Assembly: GCA_021299265.1 (NCBI GenBank)
Contig: JAJTGP010000057.1
Span: forward strand, 1 to 57,959
From: Hyphomonadaceae bacterium
GTDB lineage: Bacteria; Pseudomonadota; Alphaproteobacteria; Caulobacterales; Aquidulcibacteraceae
Direction of reading: 5' to 3'
DNA: 57,959 nucleotides
Below the pieces are notes generated by a model. The model ran no database searches, was not told the DNA's origin, and saw nothing but the letters and a program-made list of their open reading frames with translations. Shown here piece by piece: positions 25,664 to 34,544 of this stretch. A program made the translations under genes and the position numbers. Within the stretch, counting starts at the first letter, position 1, and each line of letters opens with the position of its first letter.

Positions 25664-27687
25664 TCAGCGGCTACGCCCGCACTCACAGGGTCAGCTGGAG
25701 GCGGCGCACTTGCACCACCGAGTTTGGGCTTAGCCGGTTGGGGCGCGCCAATACGCAAGCGTCGATCCGTCAAACTCACAGCGCCACCAAGCGCCATCAG
25801 GAAGGCGCCTCCAAAAATCGCAAGCACCAACGGGTTCCAATACATCCGCACCGTCCAAGCCATGCGACCATTGATTTCGGCGGGGTCGCCTAGGGCGGCA
25901 TAGACATCGCCAGCGAGCGAGGACCGCAAGGCCACTTCTGTGGTGGGCATACGGGCGGCAGGATAGAAGCGCCGCTCAGGTGCGAGGGTGAGTTCGCGCT
26001 TGCCATCTGTGACGATCAATTGTGCGCGGTCTGCGTAGTAATTCGGGCCTTCCTCAGCAGTGACCGCCTTCAGAGTCACCGTACGTCCGGCAAAGCTTGT
26101 TGACTCGCCGAGGCCAAGCGAAGCGGTATGTTCGACACGAAATGCGGTCTCTGAAACCGCGCCCAGAACAAACACACCCATGCCCAAATGTGCAATGGTC
26201 ATGCCCCAGGCTGCACGCTGCAGGCCTTTAACCCGAGCCCAGACTTGGGGGGCAGGCAATTTGCCAAATCGGACACGGTCGAGCACTTCAGAAATTGCCC
26301 CACACACGAGCCAAGTACCAAGGCCAATCCCGATTGCCGCCAAGGCTTTCCCGCCCATAAAGGCCCAGCTCAAGGTGATGGCCAGCGCGGTTAGAGCGGC
26401 AGCTACCCAAAGGCGCTGAAGCACTGCCATCAAGTCTCCACGCTTCCAAGCCAGATAGGGGGCAATCGGCAAGGCTAGGAGCACCAAAGCCATCAAGGGC
26501 GTGAAGGTTAAATTGAAATAGGGGGGCCCAACTGACAGCGCGCGCTTGAACACCGCTTCACCCATAAGCGGGTAGAGGGTGCCGACCAAAACGGTCGCGG
26601 TTGCCACGGTCAGGAACAGATTGTTTAAAACCAGTGCCCCTTCCCGACTGATCGGGGCAAAAAGGCCGCGATCGGAGCCCAAACTCGGGCCGCGCCAAGC
26701 AAACAAGGCCAAGGCACCACCGGTAAAGGCTGCAAGAATCATCAGGATGATGAAACCGCGCTCTGGGTCGAGCGCAAAGGCGTGCACCGAGGTCAAGACG
26801 CCAGAACGCACCAAGAAAGTGCCCAACAAGGATAGCGAGAAGGTCAGAATGGCCAAAAGCACCGTCCAACTGGCGAGGCCGCCGCGTTTTTCAGTGACGA
26901 TGGCGGAGTGAAGAAGCGCTGCCCCCAAAAGCCACGGCATGAAACTGGCATTTTCAACGGGGTCCCAGAACCACCAGCCGCCCCAACCCAACTCATAATA
27001 CGCCCAATAGGAACCTAGCGTGATCCCAATTGTCAAAAACGTCCAAGAAGCCAGAGCCCAAGGCCGCACCCACCGCGCCCAAGCCGCGTCGACACGCCCC
27101 TCTAGCAAGGCGGCAACCGCCAAAGAGAAGACCACAGACGAACCGACATATCCCAAATACAAGAATGGCGGATGGGCCGCGAGCGACGGGTCCTGCAGCA
27201 GGGGGTTGAGGCCTGCGCCTTGCAAGGGTGCTGGGTCCAAGCGGACAAATGGGTTCGACGCAAAGGCAAGATAAGCCATCATCACAGCCGTCAGAAGACC
27301 TTGTACGCCCACAGCCCGCGACCGCAAATCCCAGCGTAAACCTTTGGAAAAATGCGCCAACATCCAGCCAAAGCCGGCCGAGATCAAACACCACAGCACC
27401 ATCGAGCCTTCGTGGTTGCCCCATGTGCCCGCAATCTTATAGAGCATCGGTTTCAGGGTGTGGCTGTTGGTCGCGACATTCTGGACCGAGAAATCGGAAC
27501 GGATGAAGGCGCTCATCAACGCGAAGAAGGCCAGCGCGATCGCGAAAAACGAGATATCAGATGCCGCCTTCGACATGGCTGCAAAGCGGCCATCGCGGGC
27601 GTGACCGCCCCATAAACCAGTGGCCGCTTGGGCAAAACTAGCGAAGAGGGCGAGGAAGATAAGGAAGTGTCCGATTTCTGCGATCAT
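25660..27687 (-). CDS. ccmF: Heme lyase subunit CcmF/CycK
   Basis: A 675-residue polytopic membrane protein. The heme-handling WWD motif is at about 235-250 (WGGWWFWDPVENASF), and a conserved His lies in TWGNHEGS (88-95). A large periplasmic domain precedes the last helix. CcmF attaches heme to apocytochrome c in system I maturation. It lies between ccmE and ccmH in a cycHJKL order; length is typical. Confidence 0.95.
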   Translation of the reverse strand: MIAEIGHFLIFLALFASFAQAATGLWGGHARDGRFAAMSKAASDISFFAIALAFFALMSAFIRSDFSVQNVATNSHTLKPMLYKIAGTWGNHEGSMVLWCLISAGFGWMLAHFSKGLRWDLRSRAVGVQGLLTAVMMAYLAFASNPFVRLDPAPLQGAGLNPLLQDPSLAAHPPFLYLGYVGSSVVFSLAVAALLEGRVDAAWARWVRPWALASWTFLTIGITLGSYWAYYELGWGGWWFWDPVENASFMPWLLGAALLHSAIVTEKRGGLASWTVLLAILTFSLSLLGTFLVRSGVLTSVHAFALDPERGFIILMILAAFTGGALALFAWRGPSLGSDRGLFAPISREGALVLNNLFLTVATATVLVGTLYPLMGEAVFKRALSVGPPYFNLTFTPLMALVLLALPIAPYLAWKRGDLMAVLQRLWVAAALTALAITLSWAFMGGKALAAIGIGLGTWLVCGAISEVLDRVRFGKLPAPQVWARVKGLQRAAWGMTIAHLGMGVFVLGAVSETAFRVEHTASLGLGESTSFAGRTVTLKAVTAEEGPNYYADRAQLIVTDGKRELTLAPERRFYPAARMPTTEVALRSSLAGDVYAALGDPAEINGRMAWTVRMYWNPLVLAIFGGAFLMALGGAVSLTDRRLRIGAPQPAKPKLGGASAPPPADPVSAGVAAE

Positions 27688-27771
27688 ACCCGACTATGTA
27701 CCCCGCAGGCTCTTGGGTTCAACCTGTTTCCGCTGCTCAAACCACGTTTTTAGCTTGGGCCAAATTCACGT

Positions 27772-28290
27772 TTACTTTGAACTGGTGTAAGCCGGGTTCA
27801 CCATTCCGGCACCGGTACCTAAATTGGACTGGCTGCTGGTTTGACTGACAGGCAGAGGGGCATCGCGCCACTGACCAGAGGCCTTCAAGGCATCAGCCAC
27901 TTCCTTCGGCATATAGCTTTCGTCATGGCGGGCAAGGATGGTGCGCGCCTCAAACGTATCAGGTGCGGTGAACTTCCCTTCTGCGACGACACCTTGGCCT
28001 TCACGGAACAAATCTGGCAGCACGCCGCGATAGCTCACACGGACATCGGCCTTCATATCAGTCACAACGAAATTGACCTTACCATTATCGCCCCGCACCA
28101 CGGTACCCTTGGCCACAAGACCGCCAATTCGTGCTTGGGTTCCAGCTTCAGGCTTTTTTGCTTGGGCATCAGTTGGCGAGTAAAAGAAAGAAGCTGTCTG
28201 GCGCAATGCCACGCTGGCAACCGCAGTTGCGCCGATCAGGACAATCCCTGCGGCAGAAATCAGTAGAAGGCGGCGGTCACGTCTGCGCAT
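27772..28290 (-). CDS. ccmE: Heme chaperone CcmE/CycJ
   Basis: A 172-residue protein with one N-terminal membrane anchor (ISAAGIVLIGATAVASVAL) and an OB-fold periplasmic domain. The heme-attachment His122 is in ARHDESYMP, with Tyr126 of the HxxxY type motif. A flexible C-terminal tail follows. It carries heme from the CcmABCD export module, not present here, to CcmF. It stands 84 bases upstream of ccmF and 74 bases after ccmI. Confidence 0.93.
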   Translation of the reverse strand: MRRRDRRLLLISAAGIVLIGATAVASVALRQTASFFYSPTDAQAKKPEAGTQARIGGLVAKGTVVRGDNGKVNFVVTDMKADVRVSYRGVLPDLFREGQGVVAEGKFTAPDTFEARTILARHDESYMPKEVADALKASGQWRDAPLPVSQTSSQSNLGTGAGMVNPAYTSSK

Positions 28291-28364
28291 GGCTCTTACT
28301 CGATCTTTCCCTTAAACTACTGCCTTACGTCGTGAATGGAAAGCAACCTTTCCCTCACACTACC

Positions 28365-29561
28365 TCACCTTTTCGGCATCGCCGCCGGACCAGTGGCCCC
28401 AACAGGCGGCAGCGCAGGCACACTTTGCAGAGCTAAGCCATAAACTGCGGTTAACAAGGGATCTTTGGCCTGTTGCTTTTGGCCAATCAATAAAACCTCT
28501 CTGGCTTCTCTTAACTTGCCCGTCATCAATAGGACGCGCGCAGCAGATAGGCGCAATGCAGGGTCAGTTGGGTTCGCTGCCAGTCGGTCGATACGTTTTG
28601 CAATCATCGAATCGACAAAGGCTTTCTGCTCTTCCGGACCGACATTGGCCATCGCAGCCATTGGTCCACTATCCTCTTCCCCTGGGCCACGATCTAATTG
28701 CGATAAGACCTCGGCCACACGGGCGGCAAGTTGCATCTGACTTTGGTTATCTTGAGCATTAGTCATATAGGCCGTGCGCCAAGTCGTCATCGCTTCTGTC
28801 TTCTTGCCAGCTTGCCAATCGGCCAGGCCCAGATAGAAACGTGCTGGGGCCGAATTTGGCTTAAGTTGTAGCGCGGCATCAAAGGCCGACTTAGCATCCG
28901 CCCCCATCTCGCCCTTGTTCAAGCGCATCAAAACTGCCCCGGTCTCGGCAATGAGGTCCGCATTTTTCGGATCCCGTCGCAGTGCGGCTTGAAACGCGCG
29001 CAGCGCATCTTGGTCGCGCCCGGCACTGCTTAACACTTGCGCCATCAGGGCATGCGGCATGGGATCTTCTGGTGCCTTTTTCGCCTGTTCTTGCAAAAGA
29101 AGCATGATCTCGTCTTCGCTCAAGGTTTCAGGTGACCGAGAAAGTAACTCTGCCTCGCGCTGAACAAAGGGCTGATCGGTCTTTTGCGGCGAGCCAAAAA
29201 CCAGATAGAGGCTGCCTGCCCCCAAGGCGATTGCGGCTGCGACACTGGTCAAAGCCAATTTGCCCAGTCGCGGTCCCTCACTCAAGGTGCGGTCTCGGGC
29301 CTGCACAAGTCTGCGTCCAATTTCCAGCTTTCCGGCTTGCGCAGCTTCTTCGGAGATGCGGCCCTGAGCCAAATCGCGTTCGACCTCAGCGATTTGATCT
29401 TGATAGACTTGCAAGTCCGCGCGGTCACTTTCCAGCGCGCCACCGCGGGCACCAGCCCGCAACACCCACCAAGCCGCCCCCACAAGGGCAATCAGCAGAG
29501 CAAGCCAAAACAGTCCAGCGACAAGAACAGGGGGGATTTGGGTCATGATAGAGGGCGACAT
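28365..29561 (-). CDS. ccmI: Cytochrome c maturation protein CcmI/CycH
   Basis: A 398-residue apocytochrome chaperone: two N-terminal membrane helices (about 8-30 and 85-105) flank a coiled-coil loop with VYQDQIAEVERDLAQGRI, and a C-terminal TPR domain follows (PMPHALMAQVLSSAGRDQD, LKPNSAPARFYLGLADW). I choose ATG 29561 (MSPSIM), which has GGGAG at proper spacing; earlier in-frame starts at 29585 and 29576 do not. First gene of the cycHJKL series. Confidence 0.9.
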   Translation of the reverse strand: MSPSIMTQIPPVLVAGLFWLALLIALVGAAWWVLRAGARGGALESDRADLQVYQDQIAEVERDLAQGRISEEAAQAGKLEIGRRLVQARDRTLSEGPRLGKLALTSVAAAIALGAGSLYLVFGSPQKTDQPFVQREAELLSRSPETLSEDEIMLLLQEQAKKAPEDPMPHALMAQVLSSAGRDQDALRAFQAALRRDPKNADLIAETGAVLMRLNKGEMGADAKSAFDAALQLKPNSAPARFYLGLADWQAGKKTEAMTTWRTAYMTNAQDNQSQMQLAARVAEVLSQLDRGPGEEDSGPMAAMANVGPEEQKAFVDSMIAKRIDRLAANPTDPALRLSAARVLLMTGKLREAREVLLIGQKQQAKDPLLTAVYGLALQSVPALPPVGATGPAAMPKR

Positions 29562-29644
29562 GCACGCTCCCACCATCAGGTTCAAGGCTTCAAGGTGAAA
29601 ATGTCGCAGGCAAAGGGTTCAAGCTTGCGCGATTGGTTAGTGAC

Positions 29645-31105
29645 TTAGGCAGCTTTTCTAATCAGCGCACCGATGCGGCGCTCGAAATTCTTGGCTGGTA
29701 ATGGCCCATCCAGTGCATTGATGAGCGCAGAGGTCGCTTCGATCCAATCTTGGAAGTGCGGCGACGTTTCCCCCTCACGGGCAACACGGACGAGACCCTC
29801 GCAGACAGCGTCCAATTGCCCTGCGCAGGTCCGGCTTGCATTGTCGCGGAACCCGCCAAAGCCCGCCAGAGGTGCAAGCAGGCGCGTGGCGACTAAGAAT
29901 TGCATGTGGCAGCGCGCGACATCCACCTTTGCATGATCAACCGGCGCACCATAGCAGGGCTCAGTCAGCATGCCTGCGTTCTTTTTCCGAACCATGTCCA
30001 TCGGCAAGGATTGATCGAGAACTTTAACCGCCGCGTGACAGATCATTTCAAGACGTGAGCCGACTTGGCCGCAAATAGAAGTCAATTCCTGACGCCATGG
30101 GCCATTTGGCGACAAAATGGTGGCGCGTGTCATGCCATGGACCAGCTTATTGTGTCGGTCGATTGCAGCCTTGACCGCTTCCACATCAAACGCGCCGCCC
30201 AAAGCGGCGTGCTCAATCACCGCCCCTTCGCGCCGCAACAGGGCGATCACGCGCCGTCCTACGACGGAGAAATGGGTGGTATCAATCTTCCGGTCGTCAA
30301 CCCCGCGCGAGACGCGCTGAAGGACGCGCAAAGCTTGATAGGGCTTTGGCAGGATCGACATGGTCAAAAGAAGAATTTCGGTCGCGGTTTGCGGATTGAC
30401 ATTTTCCGCCTCTTTGACAGCTGTCGCAAGGCGCAGGATCGACTGCTCATGCATATCGCCGCGGAGGCTCTGCACACCAGTCCAAATCTCACGGCCAGCT
30501 TTTTCAGCCGACAACAGCGCAATAAGGCGGCCTAAAACATGCGCGGCCTCGGGCATTTTCGCTAAAGCGCTCAAGCGCTCGGGCGGAATGTCCTGAATAT
30601 TGTCCAATAGCTCTATGCGCATTTTTTGCGCATAATCGCGAGCTTGCCCCATGTCGCCACGCAAGCTTGCTGCCGTGCCGAGGGGTTCGAGCTCAACATA
30701 GGCATCTGGCGCAAGCTGACCAATGATGAGCTTCCAGACCGGACCTAGACCCACTCGAGGTAAAGAACCCGGCATCAATTTATGCAGAGGACCGCTCTCA
30801 AACAGATTTTCAAATGGCTCGAAGAACAGCCGGTCGAAACTCAGGATGCGGGTATGAGCTTTACCGGTTGCAAAGGCGCTCGGGATGCCCGCTTCGCGCA
30901 TCGCATCCAGCAATTCACCGGTTGGAATAGATTGTACGCCTTGGACTTTCATGCGCTCTAACAGCGCCCACAGCTTACCCGCCGTTGCTGGCGGGGTCGA
31001 AAGTAACAATGCCTTCAAGGCGGCAATCTTGTCGTCGGTTAGAACAGTCATCGGCGGATACTCAAGTAGGTGCTCTATTAAAGCCACATCACCTGCAGCC
31101 ATCAA
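29645..31105 (-). CDS. Conserved-looking helical protein of unknown function
   Basis: Up to 486 residues, no signal peptide or membrane helix, largely alpha-helical by composition. A Cys/His-containing segment (MICHAAVK, CYGAPVDHAKVDVARCHMQ) lies in the last third and could bind metal, but this is speculation. The start is unclear: ATG 31051 (MTVLTDD) gives 468 residues and fits better as a protein start, yet neither site has a strong ribosome signal. It stands between feuQ-like and cycH, on the same strand. No family recognised. Confidence 0.7.
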   Translation of the reverse strand: MMAAGDVALIEHLLEYPPMTVLTDDKIAALKALLLSTPPATAGKLWALLERMKVQGVQSIPTGELLDAMREAGIPSAFATGKAHTRILSFDRLFFEPFENLFESGPLHKLMPGSLPRVGLGPVWKLIIGQLAPDAYVELEPLGTAASLRGDMGQARDYAQKMRIELLDNIQDIPPERLSALAKMPEAAHVLGRLIALLSAEKAGREIWTGVQSLRGDMHEQSILRLATAVKEAENVNPQTATEILLLTMSILPKPYQALRVLQRVSRGVDDRKIDTTHFSVVGRRVIALLRREGAVIEHAALGGAFDVEAVKAAIDRHNKLVHGMTRATILSPNGPWRQELTSICGQVGSRLEMICHAAVKVLDQSLPMDMVRKKNAGMLTEPCYGAPVDHAKVDVARCHMQFLVATRLLAPLAGFGGFRDNASRTCAGQLDAVCEGLVRVAREGETSPHFQDWIEATSALINALDGPLPAKNFERRIGALIRKAA

Positions 31106-31140
31106 GCAAACTGTCGTAACAAAAATGGGTTAATTTGAGG

Positions 31141-31154
31141 TTTGCATGTGCAAA
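31141..31154. promoter_or_regulatory. Palindrome upstream of the 486-codon unknown gene
   Basis: TTTGCA-TG-TGCAAA, two perfect 6-base arms around 2 bases, in the only gap (66 bases) between the feuQ-like stop and the unknown gene. It is AT-rich and has no T-run, so it is more likely an operator than a terminator. The regulator is unknown. Confidence 0.35.
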
Positions 31155-31170
31155 TAGAATAAAATCAAAT

Positions 31171-32556
31171 CTAAACAGAATTTTCTGCGGCTGGCAGCAG
31201 TAATTGAGCACGCAATCCGCCCAATTCAGATCGATCTAGTTTCAAACTACCGCCATAGGCGCGCGCCAATTCATCGCAAATGGACAGCCCAAGCCCTGAA
31301 CCCGGCAAGGTCTCGTCTAAGCGTGCGCCGCGCTTGAGGGCCGCGACCAAAGCCTCGCCTTCCAAGCCTTCGCCATCATCTTCAATGATAATCTCAATCT
31401 GGCCGGAGGGTGCCAATCGCGCCTCAATCTCGACAAGCCCACCACCATATTTACAAGCGTTCTCAGACAAATTGCCGATCAGATCTTCCAGATCTTCCTT
31501 TTCGCCACGAAAAACCAAATTGTCCTCACACGTTGCGGAGACTTTTACCCCATCCGCTTTGAAGAGCCGACCCAAGGTGCGGCTAACATCATCGATCACC
31601 GGGCCTATCGGAGTGCGGGCACCCAAGGATTCCGCCCGCGCAGCCGCCGAAGCACGTTTGAGATAATGCTCGACTTGGCGGGTCATGGCTTGGGCCTGCC
31701 GCGCCACCAAATCCTCAAACTCACCCTTATGATGGCGCGATTCATTGAGGAGAACGGACAAAGGCGTTTTCAAGGCATGCGCCAGATTGCCGACATGGGT
31801 ACGTGCCCGCTCGACCACTTCTTGGTTATGGGAAATGAGGGCATTGAGCTCCCCCGCCAAAGGTGCCAACTCTTTAGGGGCGTCTTCATCCAAACGATCA
31901 CGCTCACCATTACGGATCATCGCCAGCTCGCGTCCCATTCGGCGTAAGGGCTCTAAGCCCAATTGAACTTGCAGGAAAATCGCGCCCAACAAACCAAGCG
32001 CCAGCGCCAGTAGGCCTAAAGAAAGTGCGAGATTGAACCGATCGCCGGCGGCCAACGCCTCCCCCGTATCCGCGCCAACCATCAAAAGCGTCGGGCTGGT
32101 TCGCGAAGGGAGTTGGACCAAGCGGGCGGCAACCCGCAAGCGCTCCTTATCCCGGGTCATTTCTAAAGTCTTGGTGGTCCCCGGTTGGGCGAGCACTTGC
32201 TCCACCAAGGGCAAAGGCGGTTCAAATGGCTCATCCCAGACCGAGCGCGAGCTCACACCTGGCCCTGCGAGTTTAGGACCGCCTGTGACATCCACCACGC
32301 GCCAATAATGTCCAGACAAAGGGCGGACAAAGCGCGGGTCAGTCGGCGGGCGCGGTACGCGCAATTGCCCCTGCGCATCAGTTTCAATCGTTGCCGCCAG
32401 CGCGTCGATCGAAACCGTGAGCTCTCGATCAAAGGCTTCAAAAACCGAATTGCGAAACAGCGCCGATAGGCCATAACCCGTCGCGACCAGCACTAAGGCT
32501 GACCAAATGGCCGCGACCGCGACCAGTCTTCCGGCTAGGGAACGCTGAGGCCTCAC
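31171..32556 (-). CDS. feuQ: Sensor histidine kinase, PhoQ/FeuQ-like
   Basis: A 461-residue membrane kinase with helices near 10-32 and 175-197 and a roughly 140-residue periplasmic domain. The phosphoacceptor His260 is in LAHALKTPLSVL, followed by ATPase motifs LSENACKYGG and GSGLGLSICDELARAYGG. It begins with GTG in a GTGA overlap with the regulator stop. The FeuQ name rests on linkage: in rhizobia feuPQ lies beside cycHJKL, as here, and a PepSY-type small protein lies upstream. PhoQ-like is the safe call. Confidence 0.8.
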   Translation of the reverse strand: MRPQRSLAGRLVAVAAIWSALVLVATGYGLSALFRNSVFEAFDRELTVSIDALAATIETDAQGQLRVPRPPTDPRFVRPLSGHYWRVVDVTGGPKLAGPGVSSRSVWDEPFEPPLPLVEQVLAQPGTTKTLEMTRDKERLRVAARLVQLPSRTSPTLLMVGADTGEALAAGDRFNLALSLGLLALALGLLGAIFLQVQLGLEPLRRMGRELAMIRNGERDRLDEDAPKELAPLAGELNALISHNQEVVERARTHVGNLAHALKTPLSVLLNESRHHKGEFEDLVARQAQAMTRQVEHYLKRASAAARAESLGARTPIGPVIDDVSRTLGRLFKADGVKVSATCEDNLVFRGEKEDLEDLIGNLSENACKYGGGLVEIEARLAPSGQIEIIIEDDGEGLEGEALVAALKRGARLDETLPGSGLGLSICDELARAYGGSLKLDRSELGGLRAQLLLPAAENSV

Positions 32557-33239
32557 CCCTTACCTGACTGGCTGGAAGCATCTGGGTCTAACAATTGATA
32601 CCCGAGACCGCGAACTGTTGCGATCCGATCTTGGCCAATCTTCTTGCGCAACCGTCCGACAAAAACTTCAATCGTGTTGGAGTCGCGGTCAAAATCTTGA
32701 TCATAAATATGCTCGATCAATTCAGATCTGGGCACAACGCGGCCGACATGGTGCATCAGATAGGTCAAAAGGCGCAGCTCATGGCTGGTCAGTTTGACCG
32801 GATCGCCCGCCACTGTGGCCCGCTGGGCGCGAGGGTCCAGCCGCAGCTCGCCACATTCCAGCGCAGGGGTCGCATGGCCAGCGGCACGTCGGACAAGCGC
32901 CCGCAGTCGAGCCAGCAATTCCTCAATGTGAAACGGCTTAGTGAGATAGTCGTCCGCGCCCGCGTCAAAGCCTGCCACCTTCTCGCTCCAGCGATCACGC
33001 GCGGTCAAAATCAGCACCGGGACGACCTTGCCAGCATTCCGCCAGCGCTCCAGCACAGTGACGCCATCGATGAGCGGCAAACCTAGATCGAGGACGATCA
33101 CATCATAAGGTTCGGTTTCGCCGAGGAAGTGGCCTTCTTCGCCATCGGCAGCGACATCTACGGCATAGCCGGAATCATGCAGGGCGCGCTCAAGCTGACG
33201 ACGCAAATCGGGATCATCTTCCACTACCAGACAGCGCAT
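32553..33239 (-). CDS. feuP: OmpR-family response regulator, PhoP/FeuP-like
   Basis: A 228-residue regulator. The receiver has the VVEDDPDL acidic pocket, the phosphorylated Asp in IVLDLGLPLIDG and Lys in YLTKPF; the winged helix ends TVRGLGYQLL. The start is set at ATG 33239, nine bases after a GAGGGA site; a GTG three codons earlier is also possible. The order PepSY protein, regulator, kinase matches feuN-feuP-feuQ of rhizobia, which controls envelope and osmoadaptation genes. Identity as FeuP is inferred. Confidence 0.82.
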   Translation of the reverse strand: MRCLVVEDDPDLRRQLERALHDSGYAVDVAADGEEGHFLGETEPYDVIVLDLGLPLIDGVTVLERWRNAGKVVPVLILTARDRWSEKVAGFDAGADDYLTKPFHIEELLARLRALVRRAAGHATPALECGELRLDPRAQRATVAGDPVKLTSHELRLLTYLMHHVGRVVPRSELIEHIYDQDFDRDSNTIEVFVGRLRKKIGQDRIATVRGLGYQLLDPDASSQSGKG

Positions 33240-33289
33240 CCGCTTCACTCCCTCTCACATATATGTAACGCCCAATTGTCTGCTGGGAT

Positions 33290-33640
33290 CTAGCCTTGGC
33301 GGCCAACAATTTGCCCAGACTGAGCATCCACTTTAAAAATCATGATCCGGCCACGAGACGCCTGCCAGCGCACGATATAAAAGGGTCGCCCATTTTCGGT
33401 TACAATCTGGGTATCTAACTGATTGCCGGGCTCAATGGCGTTGATCGTCTCCAAAACTTGGCTCAAGGGGACAATCTGGCTGGCCATCTGAAACAGGCCG
33501 CCGTTGCGCATATCTTCGCGAAACACCAAGCCCGAGGGGCTGGCGGGCGCAGCACTTGCCCGACCTGCTTGCGCAGGCCCAACCAGCGCGAGGCTGGCGA
33601 GGAGAGACGTGCTCAAGAGAAAGACGAACAGCTTTTTCAT
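33290..33640 (-). CDS. Periplasmic PepSY-domain protein, FeuN-like candidate
   Basis: A 116-residue exported protein: signal peptide MKKLFVFLLSTSLLASLALV with cleavage after AQA, then a PepSY domain (LSQVLETINAIEPG ... GRPFYIVRWQ ... IMIFKVDAQSGQIVG). PepSY proteins beside PhoPQ-type systems often modulate the sensor; FeuN of Sinorhizobium is a small periplasmic inhibitor encoded next to feuPQ. No ribosome site precedes ATG 33640, but a promoter-like -10 does (see 33648-33682), so it may be read from a leaderless transcript. Confidence 0.75.
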   Translation of the reverse strand: MKKLFVFLLSTSLLASLALVGPAQAGRASAAPASPSGLVFREDMRNGGLFQMASQIVPLSQVLETINAIEPGNQLDTQIVTENGRPFYIVRWQASRGRIMIFKVDAQSGQIVGRQG

Positions 33641-33647
33641 AGGGCCA

Positions 33648-33682
33648 AGATTACATGCATGGTTCTGAACGTGGACTAAACG
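33648..33682 (-). promoter_or_regulatory. PhoP-box-like direct repeat and -10 before the PepSY gene
   Basis: Minus strand: CGTTTA-gtcca-CGTTCA (33682-33666), two half-sites 11 bases apart. Twelve bases later TAATCT (33653-33648) follows, and seven bases after that the ATG. This is the layout of PhoP-activated promoters: box replacing the -35, 12 bases from the -10. It suggests autoregulation by the adjacent FeuP-like regulator. Confidence 0.45.
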
Positions 33683-33779
33683 GGATCGATCAGTTTCATT
33701 CATAGAACAGGCCGATCGCTTTTACTTTACGCGCACTCTTCAAACTGTAACAACGGGTAAGCATGCGAAAAACACCGCT

Positions 33780-34520
33780 TTAGAGCGTTGAAGGCTGTAT
33801 TTGTGCCGCTTTTGCCCACTCGTAAGCGGCCGTGACAAAGGCTTTAAAGAGAGCATCGGCATCCTTCGTCTCATCAATCAAGCGCTCAGGGTGCCATTGC
33901 ACGCCCATCACAAAGCGGCGATCAGGGCGTTCAATCGCCTCAGCCAAGCCATCGTCTGAATAACCAGAGACGATCACTTGATCGCTGATCTCCACTAGGG
34001 CTTCCCGGTGAAAGCTATTGACCTGCAGATAGTCAAGACCGGTGATGGCATGGAGTTTGGTACCAAGCGTGACCTTAAGGCCATGGCGGGTCGCGCGATC
34101 ATCGTGGGCGATGCTGCCATCGGTATAGGACTTCGCATCGCCGCTCATCCGACAGCCAGACAGGCAACCTAGCATTTGCATGCCATTACAAATGCCCAAA
34201 TAAGGTCGATCTTCGGCTAAAAAGGTCTCAAGCAAGGCCCGCTCAATCGCAAAGCGATCAGATTGTGGGGCATAGCTCTCTCGTCCGGGGACATACCATT
34301 CGGACGGGAATTTGATGCGCGCACCGGTCGACATCAGGCCTGCACAATACTGGCGTGCAAAGTCCAAAGAATCTGCGGCATAGGGCAGACCTAAAGCGAT
34401 ACCACCGGCTTGCTCAATGGCCCGGAAATAGCCCTTACCCGTCTCATAGGACGCCCCGCCTTGGCTGGTGTTTTCGTCCAGAATGATGCCGATGATCGGC
34501 TTGTCCCCCAGAAGACTCAT
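33780..34520 (-). CDS. Class I glutamine amidotransferase, peptidase C26 family
   Basis: A 246-residue enzyme of the gamma-glutamyl-GABA hydrolase (PuuD-like) family. Nucleophile Cys111 sits in LGICNGMQMLG, and the His/Glu pair is H210 and E212 in GVQWHPE. It would cleave a gamma-glutamyl amide; the exact substrate is uncertain. It is followed after 24 bases by the convergent-free upstream region of the J-domain gene and is transcribed in the same direction. Confidence 0.85.
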   Translation of the reverse strand: MSLLGDKPIIGIILDENTSQGGASYETGKGYFRAIEQAGGIALGLPYAADSLDFARQYCAGLMSTGARIKFPSEWYVPGRESYAPQSDRFAIERALLETFLAEDRPYLGICNGMQMLGCLSGCRMSGDAKSYTDGSIAHDDRATRHGLKVTLGTKLHAITGLDYLQVNSFHREALVEISDQVIVSGYSDDGLAEAIERPDRRFVMGVQWHPERLIDETKDADALFKAFVTAAYEWAKAAQIQPSTL

Positions 34521-34544
34521 GACCCCTCATCCTATGCAATAAGA

